Shown here one piece after another: positions 6,799-13,939 of a stretch of DNA of 15,250 nucleotides (its first letter is position 1; each line of letters starts with the position of its first letter). The notes under the pieces were generated by a model. It was given only the letters and a program-made list of their open reading frames with translations. It ran no database searches and had not been told where the DNA came from. The translations under genes were made by a program, and so were the position numbers. Source of the stretch: Chloroflexota bacterium (GTDB taxonomy: Bacteria > Chloroflexota > Dehalococcoidia > JACQGW01); assembly GCA_016199325.1 (NCBI GenBank), contig JACQGW010000302.1, positions 1 through 15,250 on the forward strand. The letters are read 5' to 3'.

Positions 6799-7530
6799 GT
6801 GACCAGAACGATCAGGATTGGCATCATCGGCGACTTCAACACACAATCGCGGTCCCACCTGGCCACCAACGCCGCCCTCCACCATGCAGCGCAGTCGCTC
6901 GCGGCCGGCGCAGAGATTCGCTGGCTGCCGACGGACTCGCTCCTCGGCACGGAGGGCCAGACCGCGCTGGACTCCTTCGATGCCTTCTGGGCGGCTCCGG
7001 GCGGCCCTTTCCAGAGCCTCGAAGGCGCGCTGGCCGGCATCCGGTTCGCCAGGGAGCGGAACCGCCCATTTGTTGGAACCTGAGGGGGCTTTCAACATAC
7101 TCTGGTAGAGTATGCTCGCAACGTGCTCGGCATTGACGAGGCGGGGCACGCCGAATACGACCCGAACGCTTCTCTACCCTTGATTGCGCCGGTCTCCTGC
7201 CCCGTGCCAGGACGTCCCGCGGGGGCGCCCAGACTGTTCGGGAGCCTGAAGGTCCAGGTGCTGCCGGATTCGCTCGCCTTTCGCATCTACCGGCGGCACG
7301 CGGTCGATGAGGCGTTCTTCTGTAGCTTCGAGCTCAATCCGGCATTCCAGACGGCGATCTCGGCCGGCGGGCTACGGGTCAGTGGCCTGGGTGAGGGTGG
7401 CGAAGCCCGGATCGTCGAGCTGCCTATGCACCGATTCTTCCTGGCGACACTGTTTCTCCCGCAATTGGCCGACCAGGTCGAAGGCCCGCACCCGGTGATC
7501 GCCGCCTACCTCGAAGCTGCCTTGAAGTGA
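6799..7530 (+). CDS. CTP synthase C-terminal-region-related selenoprotein (in-frame UGA = Sec95)
   Basis: This is a 243-residue stand-alone relative of the CTP synthase class I glutamine amidotransferase domain. The frame is continuous across TGA 7081-7083. Both sides align by eye with the domain: APGGPFQSLEGALAGIRFAR (66-85, oxyanion-hole loop), PFVGT-Sec-GGFQ (90-99, where CTP synthase has GICLGMQ), then VEYARNVLGI (103-112, matching EFARNVLGL) and EYDP. UGA therefore sits exactly at the nucleophile cysteine, and a SECIS-like hairpin follows it. The catalytic His and Glu of the usual FHPE motif are replaced by L220 and Q222 in ATLFLPQ (216-222), so glutaminase activity is unlikely and a redox role is possible. 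Start GTG 6799 has GGAG (6789-6792) 6 nt upstream. A (seleno)protein family of this name is known, but its function is not, to my knowledge. Confidence 0.85.
7081..7083 (+). other. In-frame TGA read as selenocysteine
   Basis: TGA replaces the nucleophile codon in the GT-x-GG elbow of the glutaminase-like fold. Without recoding, the gene would give a 94-residue fragment ending exactly at the active site. No frame change is needed to continue the homologous sequence. Recoding requires selA, selB, selC and selD elsewhere in the genome; none is in this window. Confidence 0.85.
7096..7114 (+). promoter_or_regulatory. Bacterial SECIS-like hairpin
   Basis: CATACTC (7096-7102) pairs perfectly with GAGTATG (7108-7114) around a 5-nt loop TGGTA (7103-7107). 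The stem starts 12 nt after the UGA and the loop 19 nt after it. A G lies among the first two loop bases, and the loop holds GGT as in the E. coli fdhF element (stem about 11 nt after UGA). This matches the spacing and loop rules for SelB-binding bacterial SECIS elements. Confidence 0.8.
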
Positions 7531-7574
7531 CCGGATGAGCAGCCTGGTGAACGGGCAGAAGAAAAGAGTTGACA

Positions 7575-8477
7575 ATGGGAGCAATCGGCGACCTGCACCG
7601 ATCGCCCGAGCGACCGGCCGCATTTCTTGGCCTTGGCGGACCGCACCTTGCACTCTGGGTCTGGGGTGCGGAACACGACCGGGGGGAGACAGCCGATCGG
7701 CTCCTCCAACTGTGCCAGCAACAGGGCGTCCAACGCCTGTATCTCCACGCGTCGACCCGCACATGCGCGGGCGCACAGACCACGCTGCACCGCTTCCTTG
7801 ACCTGGCTCGCGCGTGCGGCGTCGCCGTCGAGTTCCTCGGCGGCGACCCGTCCTGGGCTCTTCCCGATCATGTGGACAGGGCTCTCGCCTGGGTCGACGC
7901 AGTGCTGGGGGTTTCGACGGGTGCTCCGGCGCTGCCGACGGGGCTCCACCTGGACGTCGAGCCACACAGCCTGGGTGAACGGTGGAAGCAGGAACCGGAC
8001 CGTCTCCTCACGTCATACCTGGCACTGCTCGACGCCACGCGCGACCGCCTGCGGTCGAGTGGTCTGCGCCTCGCTGCGGACATCCCCTGCTGGTATCACG
8101 GCCGGGCGCTTTGCGTCGACGGGGTCGTGCGGCGCTGGTCCGAGCACGTGCAAGTCAGAACGCACCGCGTGACAGTCATGGCGTACCGTGACCAGGCCCC
8201 GGACATCATCCGGCTCAGCCAGCCCATCGTCGCCTTTGGGTCGCGGATCGGTCAGCCCGTGATGGTTGGCGTCAACCTCCGCCCGCCCGGCGACGAGCCT
8301 GCCTTCATTTCATTCGCCGGGCACGACACCTCGGAGGTGCGGCGCCAGTTGAGTCACGTCGCAAGCGAGCTGGAGCAAGAGCCCGGCTTTGACGGCCTTG
8401 CCATCCACGACTACCGCGCGTTCCGCTCGCTCCTCTCACCAGGATCGCCGCAGGTCCTTTCGTCGTCCCAGTTCTGA
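7575..8477 (+). CDS. TIM-barrel protein resembling GH18-type glycoside hydrolases
   Basis: This is a 300-residue protein of uncertain function. Short beta-strand-like segments recur as in a TIM barrel: LALWVWG (26-31), VQRLYLHAS (52-60), VAVEFLGGD (83-91), GLHLDVEPH (123-131), LRLAADIPCWY (164-174), VTVMAYRD (199-206), PVMVGVN (228-234) and FDGLAIHDY (272-280). LDVEPH with Asp127 and Glu129, followed later by MAYRD, recalls the DxE and MxYD elements of GH18-like hydrolases; Glu129 would be the acid. There is no signal peptide or membrane segment, so it is cytoplasmic. ATG 7575 is preceded by the purine-rich AAAAGAG; TTG 7569 is an alternative. It lies 44 bp after the selenoprotein gene, probably in one transcript. 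The enzyme class is a structural guess; the reading frame is secure. Confidence 0.6.
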   Translation: MGAIGDLHRSPERPAAFLGLGGPHLALWVWGAEHDRGETADRLLQLCQQQGVQRLYLHASTRTCAGAQTTLHRFLDLARACGVAVEFLGGDPSWALPDHVDRALAWVDAVLGVSTGAPALPTGLHLDVEPHSLGERWKQEPDRLLTSYLALLDATRDRLRSSGLRLAADIPCWYHGRALCVDGVVRRWSEHVQVRTHRVTVMAYRDQAPDIIRLSQPIVAFGSRIGQPVMVGVNLRPPGDEPAFISFAGHDTSEVRRQLSHVASELEQEPGFDGLAIHDYRAFRSLLSPGSPQVLSSSQF

Positions 8478-8542
8478 AAGTACCTGCACTTTCGTCGAGA
8501 AGTACCATTAGAGCGGTTTGCACAGGGATTGACCAAACGACC

Positions 8543-8591
8543 AACCGCCATTCTTGGCGTCCTGCTTGGCGATCTTGGCGTCTTGGCGGTT
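8543..8591. repeat. TTGGCG-rich repeat between convergent genes
   Basis: AACCGCCA (8543-8550) and TGGCGGTT (8584-8591) are inverted, and the centre carries several CTTGGCG(T/A) units (CTTGGCGTC, CTTGGCGAT, CTTGGCGTC). This resembles a common dispersed intergenic sequence, CGCCAAGACGCCAAG. It lies between the converging TIM-barrel and aminomutase genes and may act as a bidirectional end. A small GAAAGT/ACTTTC hairpin (8476-8493) overlaps the TIM-barrel stop. Confidence 0.5.
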
Positions 8592-8609
8592 CGTTCTCTC
8601 GACGCCGCT

Positions 8610-9926
8610 CTAGGCGCGGTGCCAGCCCTTGTGGATCACGTCCTCCATCTGCGCCAGCGTCTCGTCGACGTCGGCCTCGGTGTGGGCGGCGGAGATGCGG
8701 CCCTCGGAGCCGTACTTGAAGAAGATGCCGCGGGTCATCAAGGCCAGGTGGAACCGGCGCCGTTGCGCCCCGTTCGCCCGCTGCGCCTCGCGGTGGCTCG
8801 TCGGGGGCCGGTCCAGGCCGAAGTAGACCTGGAAGAGACAGCCGACCCGCCCAACGCACGCCTGCTCGCCGTGGATCGATAGGATCTCCGAAAGCCCCGC
8901 CGCCATCCGCTCGCCCAGCGCGGCGGCGTGTCGCTGGGGCCGGCCGTCGGCGAGCTGGGTCAGCGTTGCCACTCCCGCCGCCATCACCGCCGGGCTGCCG
9001 CTGTAGGTGCCGTAGATGTCCACCCGCCGGTCGGCGGGGCGGGTCGGCACCAGGACCTCCATGACCTCGCGCCGGCCGGCGAGCGCCCCGATGGGAAAGC
9101 CGCCGCCAAGCACCTTGCCGAGCGCAGTCAGGTCGGGGATGACGCCGAAGAGCTCCTGGGCGCCGCCGGGGGCCATCCGGAAGCCGGTCACGATCTCGTC
9201 GTAGATGAGGACCGCGCCGAGCTCCGTCGTGATCTCCCGCAGCCCTCGCAGGAACTCGGGTGTCGCCGCGATCACCGACGAGATCGGCTCGACCAGCACG
9301 CCGGCCAGGCCGTCGCGATGGCTCCTCAGCAGCGCCGCCGTCCGATCGAGATCGTTGTACGGACAGAGGATGATGTCCTCGTAGGCCGAGGGCGGGATGC
9401 CGGCGCAGTCGGGCCGGTCGAAGGGCGCCGAGACGCCGACGTAGAGCTCGTCGTGAACGCCGTGGAAGGTGCCCTGGAAGCGCGCGATCTTCTTGCGGCC
9501 GGTGTAGCCGCGAGCGACGCGCAGGGCGTGGGCGACGGCCTCGGTCCCCGAGTTCGTGAAGCGGACACGCTCGGCGCACGGCACGAGCTCGACGATCTTC
9601 CTGGCGAGCCGGAGCATCGGCTCGTTGCTCAGGCCGAAGTGGGAGCCCCGCGGGAGCTGCTCGGCGACCGCAGCGGCGACCGCCGGGTTGGCGTGGCCCA
9701 TGAACATCGTGCCGTTGGCCAGCCAGTAGTCGACGTACGCGTTGCCGTCGACGTCGAAGATCCGGCTGCCGGCGACGCGGTCGAAATAGATGGGGTAGGG
9801 CGGCCAGTAGCGGTTCGAGTGCGTGACGCCGCCGGGGAGGAGCTCGACGGCTTCCGCGTAGAGCTTCGCCGAGGTCGGCGTTCGGGCGCGGTAGGCGTGC
9901 TCGACGACGTCCACCGTTTCGACCAT
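8610..9926 (-). CDS. Glutamate-1-semialdehyde 2,1-aminomutase-like class III aminotransferase
   Basis: This is a 438-residue PLP enzyme of class III aminotransferases, closest in wording to HemL-type aminomutases. Seen are the N-terminal LLPGGVTHSNRY (29-40), the PLP-phosphate site NSGTEA (125-130), FHGVHDE (154-160), the cofactor aspartate D243 in IYDEIVTGFR (241-250), and the Schiff-base lysine K271 in ALGKVLGGGFPIGALAGR (268-285). Length is normal for HemL (about 430). It overlaps the upstream LLM gene as TGATG, a position that suggests a catabolic or secondary-metabolism paralogue, not tetrapyrrole synthesis. No hem gene is nearby. Many environmental genomes hold several such HemL-like enzymes of unknown substrate. 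Confidence 0.88.
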   Translation of the reverse strand: MVETVDVVEHAYRARTPTSAKLYAEAVELLPGGVTHSNRYWPPYPIYFDRVAGSRIFDVDGNAYVDYWLANGTMFMGHANPAVAAAVAEQLPRGSHFGLSNEPMLRLARKIVELVPCAERVRFTNSGTEAVAHALRVARGYTGRKKIARFQGTFHGVHDELYVGVSAPFDRPDCAGIPPSAYEDIILCPYNDLDRTAALLRSHRDGLAGVLVEPISSVIAATPEFLRGLREITTELGAVLIYDEIVTGFRMAPGGAQELFGVIPDLTALGKVLGGGFPIGALAGRREVMEVLVPTRPADRRVDIYGTYSGSPAVMAAGVATLTQLADGRPQRHAAALGERMAAGLSEILSIHGEQACVGRVGCLFQVYFGLDRPPTSHREAQRANGAQRRRFHLALMTRGIFFKYGSEGRISAAHTEADVDETLAQMEDVIHKGWHRA

Positions 9927-10954
9927 CAGGTGCCCCCGGTCATCGCTTCAGCCATCGGCGTGATCTGCTCGGCCATGAGTCGGATGGCCGTCGCTTCGTC
10001 CACCGCGTCGGTGGGATGGAACATCACGGTAACGTGGGAGATCCCGAGCCGGACGATCTCGGCGACCCGCCCGGCGACGTCCTCCGGCGTGCCCGTCCAG
10101 GTGAAGGCGTCGACCATCTCGTCGGGGACGAGGTGGGCATTGGCCTGCGAGTGCTCGCGATCCTTCCTGGCCGCCATCGCCTGGAGCTCCGGCGATAGCT
10201 CCAGGCCGACAGCGCGCACGAAGCCTGTATCGGGATAGCTGGTGGTCAGCGAGCCGGCGATCATCGTCCGGACGGCTTCGCGCGCCACCCGGCGGTCCGG
10301 ATGGATGGCGACGTCCACCCGAGAGATGATCCGGACGTCCTGCCAGGTGCGGCCGGACCTCGCCAGTCCCCGGTCGATACGGGACAGGGCGTGCTGAACG
10401 CCGCGGGGCGTCGCGTAGGTCGCGATCATCACGCCGTCGGCAACCTCTCCCGCCAGCTCGAGGATGAGGTTGCCGCGGCTGGCAACGTAGATCGGGAGGT
10501 TCTTGCGCGCGGGCAGGTGGAGGTGGCCGTCCAGGAGTCGAACCGTCTCGCCCTCGAAGGTCACCCGCTCGCCCGCCAGGAGCCGGCGGATCACCAGGAT
10601 CGCCTCGCGGATGGCGAGCGCCGGCTGCCGCCGCCCGAGGGCCAGCGGCACGCCGCTCGCTCCACCGGCGCCGATCATGAGGATCGTCCGTCCACCGGAC
10701 AGCTCGTCCAGCGTGGCGGCGGCTGCCGCCATCAGGGCCGGGTGCTGCGTGTAGGGGTCGGTCACGTAGGTGCCGATCACCAGTCGCCGTGAGTTGAGCG
10801 CGGCAACGGTCAGCCCGATCCAGTGGTCGCGGTAGAGCTTCTCGTTGGCGTACCAGAAGCTCTCGTAGCCGAGCTCTTCGGCGCGCCGGACGGTCCGAAT
10901 CAGCGCGTCCGGCGTGTCGTGTTGGAAGACTCCGAGGCCGAGATGAATCCTCAT
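9926..10954 (-). CDS. LLM-class (luciferase-like) flavin/F420-dependent oxidoreductase
   Basis: This is a 342-residue TIM-barrel oxidoreductase of the bacterial luciferase-like superfamily, resembling F420-dependent methylenetetrahydromethanopterin reductase relatives. Typical features are LGLGVFQHDTPDALIRTVRRAEELGYESFW in the first 35 residues, GTYVTDPYTQHPALMAAAAATLDELSGGRTILMIGAGG around 61-98 (the cis-peptide and cofactor region), PIYVASRG in the middle, and a C-terminal TGTPEDVAGRVAEIV (about 290-305). Cofactor choice between F420 and FMN cannot be settled by eye. It is first in a two-gene operon with the HemL-like enzyme, sharing TGATG, so the two probably act on the same substrate. ATG 10954 has no ribosome site and lies 9 nt from a -10 element, suggesting a leaderless mRNA. 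Confidence 0.88.
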   Translation of the reverse strand: MRIHLGLGVFQHDTPDALIRTVRRAEELGYESFWYANEKLYRDHWIGLTVAALNSRRLVIGTYVTDPYTQHPALMAAAAATLDELSGGRTILMIGAGGASGVPLALGRRQPALAIREAILVIRRLLAGERVTFEGETVRLLDGHLHLPARKNLPIYVASRGNLILELAGEVADGVMIATYATPRGVQHALSRIDRGLARSGRTWQDVRIISRVDVAIHPDRRVAREAVRTMIAGSLTTSYPDTGFVRAVGLELSPELQAMAARKDREHSQANAHLVPDEMVDAFTWTGTPEDVAGRVAEIVRLGISHVTVMFHPTDAVDEATAIRLMAEQITPMAEAMTGGT

Positions 10955-10963
10955 AGCGGGGCT

Positions 10964-10969
10964 ATCTTA
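10964..10969 (-). promoter_or_regulatory. -10 element for a leaderless LLM transcript
   Basis: On the - strand TAAGAT (10969-10964) is followed by 9 nt (AGCCCCGCT) and then ATG 10954. The -35 region is weak. The start site would fall within a few bases of the ATG and no Shine-Dalgarno sequence fits between them, as in leaderless mRNAs. Confidence 0.5.
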
Positions 10970-10976
10970 CCACAGT

Positions 10977-11005
10977 TTGACCGTCGGTGGATAAGCTGCT
11001 ACGAT
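10977..11005 (+). promoter_or_regulatory. Sigma70-like promoter of the homocysteine methyltransferase gene
   Basis: TTGACC (10977-10982), a 17-nt spacer and TACGAT (11000-11005) make a near-consensus promoter. The leader to ATG 11053 would be about 40 nt. The -35 lies only 8 bp from the opposite-strand LLM -10 element, so the two promoters are divergent and likely share or compete for space. Confidence 0.65.
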
Positions 11006-11052
11006 GCGTATGGTCGTCGGTCCGTGGTGACAAACTCGCAGTTGGAGGGCAT

Positions 11053-12060
11053 ATGGCAGGCTATAGCGACCTTCAGGCAAGGATTGATAGAGGCGATGTG
11101 ATCATCCTCGACGGTGCAATCGGAACCCAGATCCAGGCGATGGGCGCGCCGATGGCCGGCGAGTCGTGGGCAGCGGCGGCTCTGCACACCCATCCGACCA
11201 CCGTTCAGATGATGCACGAGCGGTATATCAAGGCAGGCGCCGAGATTATCACGACCAACTCCTACGCGGCACAGCGGCACAACCTGGAGCCCATGGGACT
11301 GGGCGACCTGACCGGCGAATTGAATCGGCGTGCCGTTCTGCTCGCCCAGAACGCGCGCGACCGGTGCGCCAAGGACAGGCCGGTGTACATCGCGGGCTCG
11401 ATCTCCAACTTCGGCCTCCTGACCGGCTCCGAGGGCATCGGCCAGCGACGAGGCGGGAGATGGGCAAAGCGCACCGCCATTACCGAGGAGCAGTCGAAGG
11501 CCAACCTCAGGGAGCAGGCCGAGATCCTTGCAGAGGCCGGCGTCGACCTGCTCCTGGCGGAGTCGACCGGCGGCCTGACCCATCGCATGTGGGTGGCCGA
11601 GGCGTGCGCCTCTGTCGGCCTTCCTTTCTGGATCGGCTTCAAGACCCACCGGTCGGCGGGAGACCCCACGGTCAGGATAGGCTACCAGTCTGAGGTCCTC
11701 TTCACCGAAGCGCTGGACAAAGTCCTGCCGTATGGCGGGCGCGTCGCCACCATTTTCCACACCCACCTGGACGACATTGCCGCCTCGCTTCCGATCTTGA
11801 AGTCGAAGTGGGATGGCCCCATCGCCGTGTACGCGGACGCCGGCCGTTCGGACTACACACAGCCGTTCGCCGACCCCAACCAGCAGCCGAATGCGACCGT
11901 CGAGGAGTTCGTCGCCGAGGTCACGAAGTTCGTGGCGGAGGGCGCGCAGATCGTCGGCGGGTGCTGCGGTTTCGGGGTCGACTACATCAGGCCGCTCCGG
12001 GATGCGCTTCCCAAGCGCATCGCGGCGCCGAGAACGCTCGATGGAACGCTGGCCCGCTAG
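11053..12060 (+). CDS. Homocysteine S-methyltransferase-family protein
   Basis: This is a 335-residue protein of the homocysteine-binding TIM-barrel family (BHMT, MmuM, N-terminal MetH). Visible are LDGAIGTQIQ (19-28), the family's ILDGGxGT-like start, HERYIKAGAEIITTNSYAA (55-73), AGSISNFG (114-121), AGVDLLLAEST (162-172) and the zinc-binding GGCCGFG (302-308; C304, C305). The third zinc cysteine, normally in a GVNC segment, aligns with IFHTHLDDI (234-242), where His236 occupies that slot. Zinc may be bound by Cys2His, or the activity may have changed. It is close to the common length for MmuM-like enzymes. ATG 11053 is chosen for GGAGGG (11044-11049), a tight spacing; an in-frame ATG at 10987 lies inside the promoter. 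The methyl donor is unknown. Confidence 0.85.
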   Translation: MAGYSDLQARIDRGDVIILDGAIGTQIQAMGAPMAGESWAAAALHTHPTTVQMMHERYIKAGAEIITTNSYAAQRHNLEPMGLGDLTGELNRRAVLLAQNARDRCAKDRPVYIAGSISNFGLLTGSEGIGQRRGGRWAKRTAITEEQSKANLREQAEILAEAGVDLLLAESTGGLTHRMWVAEACASVGLPFWIGFKTHRSAGDPTVRIGYQSEVLFTEALDKVLPYGGRVATIFHTHLDDIAASLPILKSKWDGPIAVYADAGRSDYTQPFADPNQQPNATVEEFVAEVTKFVAEGAQIVGGCCGFGVDYIRPLRDALPKRIAAPRTLDGTLAR

Positions 12061-12076
12061 GAACACCGAACAGGAC

Positions 12077-12105
12077 CAACCGCAGAGGCGCAGAGGACGC
12101 TAAGA
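12077..12105. repeat. GCAGAGG-type intergenic repeat
   Basis: AACCGCAGAGGCGCAGAGGA followed by CGCTAAGAG resembles the widespread dispersed CGCAGAG(G/A)CGCAGAGG sequence. Only about three short units are present. The remainder of 12061-12262 holds only the promoter and leader of the kinase gene. Confidence 0.35.
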
Positions 12106-12173
12106 GTCCGGAAGCCGAAGCGGCCGTGCGGGCGCTGGCAGGTGCTGGACGGACGGGTCAGTCCCCCGTCCCG

Positions 12174-12202
12174 TTGACCACCCGCCGGTCACCCGCTATG
12201 AT
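12174..12202 (+). promoter_or_regulatory. Strong sigma70-like promoter of the MEDS kinase operon
   Basis: TTGACC (12174-12179), a 17-nt spacer and TATGAT (12197-12202) differ from the consensus at one base in each hexamer. The start site would be near 12209, giving a leader of about 54 nt to ATG 12263. It has the same -35 hexamer and spacing as the promoter at 10977-11005. Confidence 0.7.
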
Positions 12203-12262
12203 CGGTATGGCTGCCGGCATGGCCCGCCGGCAAATCCAGGCCGGCCTTCGGAGGGTGGAGAG

Positions 12263-13939
12263 ATGCAGGGCGGACTCAGAGATACCGGCATCGACGTCAT
12301 CGGCAACGCTCCCTGGGGCACGCACTTCTGCCAGTTCTACCAGACCCGGGAGGACCTGCTCGACATCCTGGTGCCCTATTTCATCGCGGGCCTGGAAAGC
12401 AACGAGCTCTGCATGTGGGTCACGTCGGAGCCGCTCGGCGCCGACGAAGCCCGGGAGGCGCTGCGAGCGGCCCTCCCCAGCGCCGACCGGTACCTGGACA
12501 CGGGGCAGATCGAGATCATTCCCCATAGCGAATGGTACTTGAAGGGCGGTTCTTTCGACGCTCGGCGAGTGCTGAACGGCTGGCTGGACGTGCTGGACCA
12601 GGCCGTAGCCAGGGGATTCGACGGGTTGAGGCTGACCGGAAACACCTTCTGGCTCGAGAAAAGCGGCTGGCAGGATTTCACCGACTACGAGGCAGAAGTC
12701 AACGCCGCCATCGGGATGTATCGGATGATGGCCGTCTGCACCTACAGCCTCGACAGGTGCTCGGCCCACGAAGTCATCGACGTGATCAAGAACCATCAAT
12801 TCGGCCTCATCAAGCGCGAGGGCCGGTGGGACATCATCCAGAGCGCGGAGCAGAAACGGCTGAGCGAGGCGCTGCGTGAGAGCGAGGCGTTCGCCAGCAA
12901 GGTGCTGATGTCGTCCTTGAATGGCCTCTACGTCTACGATCTGAAGCGACGGGCCAATACCTTCATCAATCCTCAGTACACGCGGCTGACCGGGTATACC
13001 ATCGATGACCTCAGCGCCATGACCGGCCAGGAGTTGTTCGCCCTGCTTCATCCGGAGGATCGGGCGAGAGTAGCCGCCCATCTGGAGAGCGTCACACGCG
13101 CCGCGGACGGCGAGGTTCTAGAGATCGAATACCGTTTCAAGCGGGCAGACGGCCGCTGGATCTGGTGCTTCTCTCGTGATACGGTCTTCGCGCATGACGA
13201 CGATGGGGCGGCACGTCAGCTCATCGGCACTTTCCTGGACATCACGGACCGCAAGCGGTCCGAGGAGCAGCGAGAGGAGCTCCTGCACACCATCTCCCAC
13301 GACCTGCGGACCCCGCTCACGGTCATTCTGGGGCAAGCTCAACTGATGTTGCGGATGCTGGAGCGGAGTGGCTATGACGGCCGCATGCGGCTCAGCGCGG
13401 AAACGACCGTCACCAGCGCCCGGCGGATGGATGCGATGATCCAGGATCTGGTGGATCTGGCGCGGCTGGAGTCGGGCCAGCTCAGGTTGGACCTGGTTCC
13501 CACCGATGTGGCGTCCCTGGCAAACGAACTGAAGGCTCGCCTGGCCGCGGTCCTGGACACGGGACGGCTCCTGGTGGAGACGCCGGAACCCGACGTGCCG
13601 GTCGTGCTGGCGGACCCGAACCGCCTGGAGCGGATCCTCACGAACCTGATCAGCAATGCCCTCAAGTACTCGGAAGGCCAGGTCGTGGTCAGGGCAGAGC
13701 CGGCAGCAGGAGAGGTCAGGGTGTCCGTGGTCGACCGTGGGTCCGGAATACCCCAGGACGAGCTCCCCCGCCTGTTCCATCGGTTCTATCGGTCCGGCAA
13801 GACCAGCACCCTGGAGGGCCTGGGCCTGGGGCTACATATTGCGAAGATGCTGGTAGAGGCCCACGGCGGGCGGATCTGGGTCGAGAGCGAGGTGGGGAAG
13901 GGAAGCACCTTCTCCTTCACGCTGCCGCATGCACGATGA
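12263..13939 (+). CDS. Soluble MEDS-PAS sensor histidine kinase
   Basis: This is a 558-residue histidine kinase without membrane segments. Residues about 15-185 match a MEDS (DcmR-type sensory) domain, with [20 protein letters not shown] (19-38) and [19 protein letters not shown] (40-58). A short linker leads to a PAS domain (about 205-330: [51 protein letters not shown]). The HisKA domain carries His346 in [10 protein letters not shown]. The ATPase has the N box [10 protein letters not shown] (461-470), G1 DRGSGIP (491-497), F box LFHRFYR (504-510) and G2 [10 protein letters not shown] (519-528), all intact. ATG 12263 has GGAGGG 7 nt upstream. MEDS domains are known from the dichloromethane regulator DcmR, which suggests a small-molecule or metabolic signal. 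No response regulator is adjacent. The stop overlaps the next start as ATGA. Confidence 0.92.
   Translation: MQGGLRDTGIDVIGNAPWGTHFCQFYQTREDLLDILVPYFIAGLESNELCMWVTSEPLGADEAREALRAALPSADRYLDTGQIEIIPHSEWYLKGGSFDARRVLNGWLDVLDQAVARGFDGLRLTGNTFWLEKSGWQDFTDYEAEVNAAIGMYRMMAVCTYSLDRCSAHEVIDVIKNHQFGLIKREGRWDIIQSAEQKRLSEALRESEAFASKVLMSSLNGLYVYDLKRRANTFINPQYTRLTGYTIDDLSAMTGQELFALLHPEDRARVAAHLESVTRAADGEVLEIEYRFKRADGRWIWCFSRDTVFAHDDDGAARQLIGTFLDITDRKRSEEQREELLHTISHDLRTPLTVILGQAQLMLRMLERSGYDGRMRLSAETTVTSARRMDAMIQDLVDLARLESGQLRLDLVPTDVASLANELKARLAAVLDTGRLLVETPEPDVPVVLADPNRLERILTNLISNALKYSEGQVVVRAEPAAGEVRVSVVDRGSGIPQDELPRLFHRFYRSGKTSTLEGLGLGLHIAKMLVEAHGGRIWVESEVGKGSTFSFTLPHAR

Noticed and set aside
6799..7083. 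Separate 94-residue gene, with a second gene starting at 7123
   Set aside because: Both halves lie in one frame and together match one glutaminase-like domain; the break is exactly the active-site codon and a SECIS-like hairpin follows.
7096..7114. Intrinsic terminator inside the gene
   Set aside because: No T-run follows, the stem is AT-rich, and it lies within conserved coding sequence at SECIS spacing.
8928..10238. 436-residue + strand ORF
   Set aside because: It is antisense to the aminomutase-like and LLM genes, whose motifs are clear; the translation is low-complexity R/D/V/G typical of a shadow frame.
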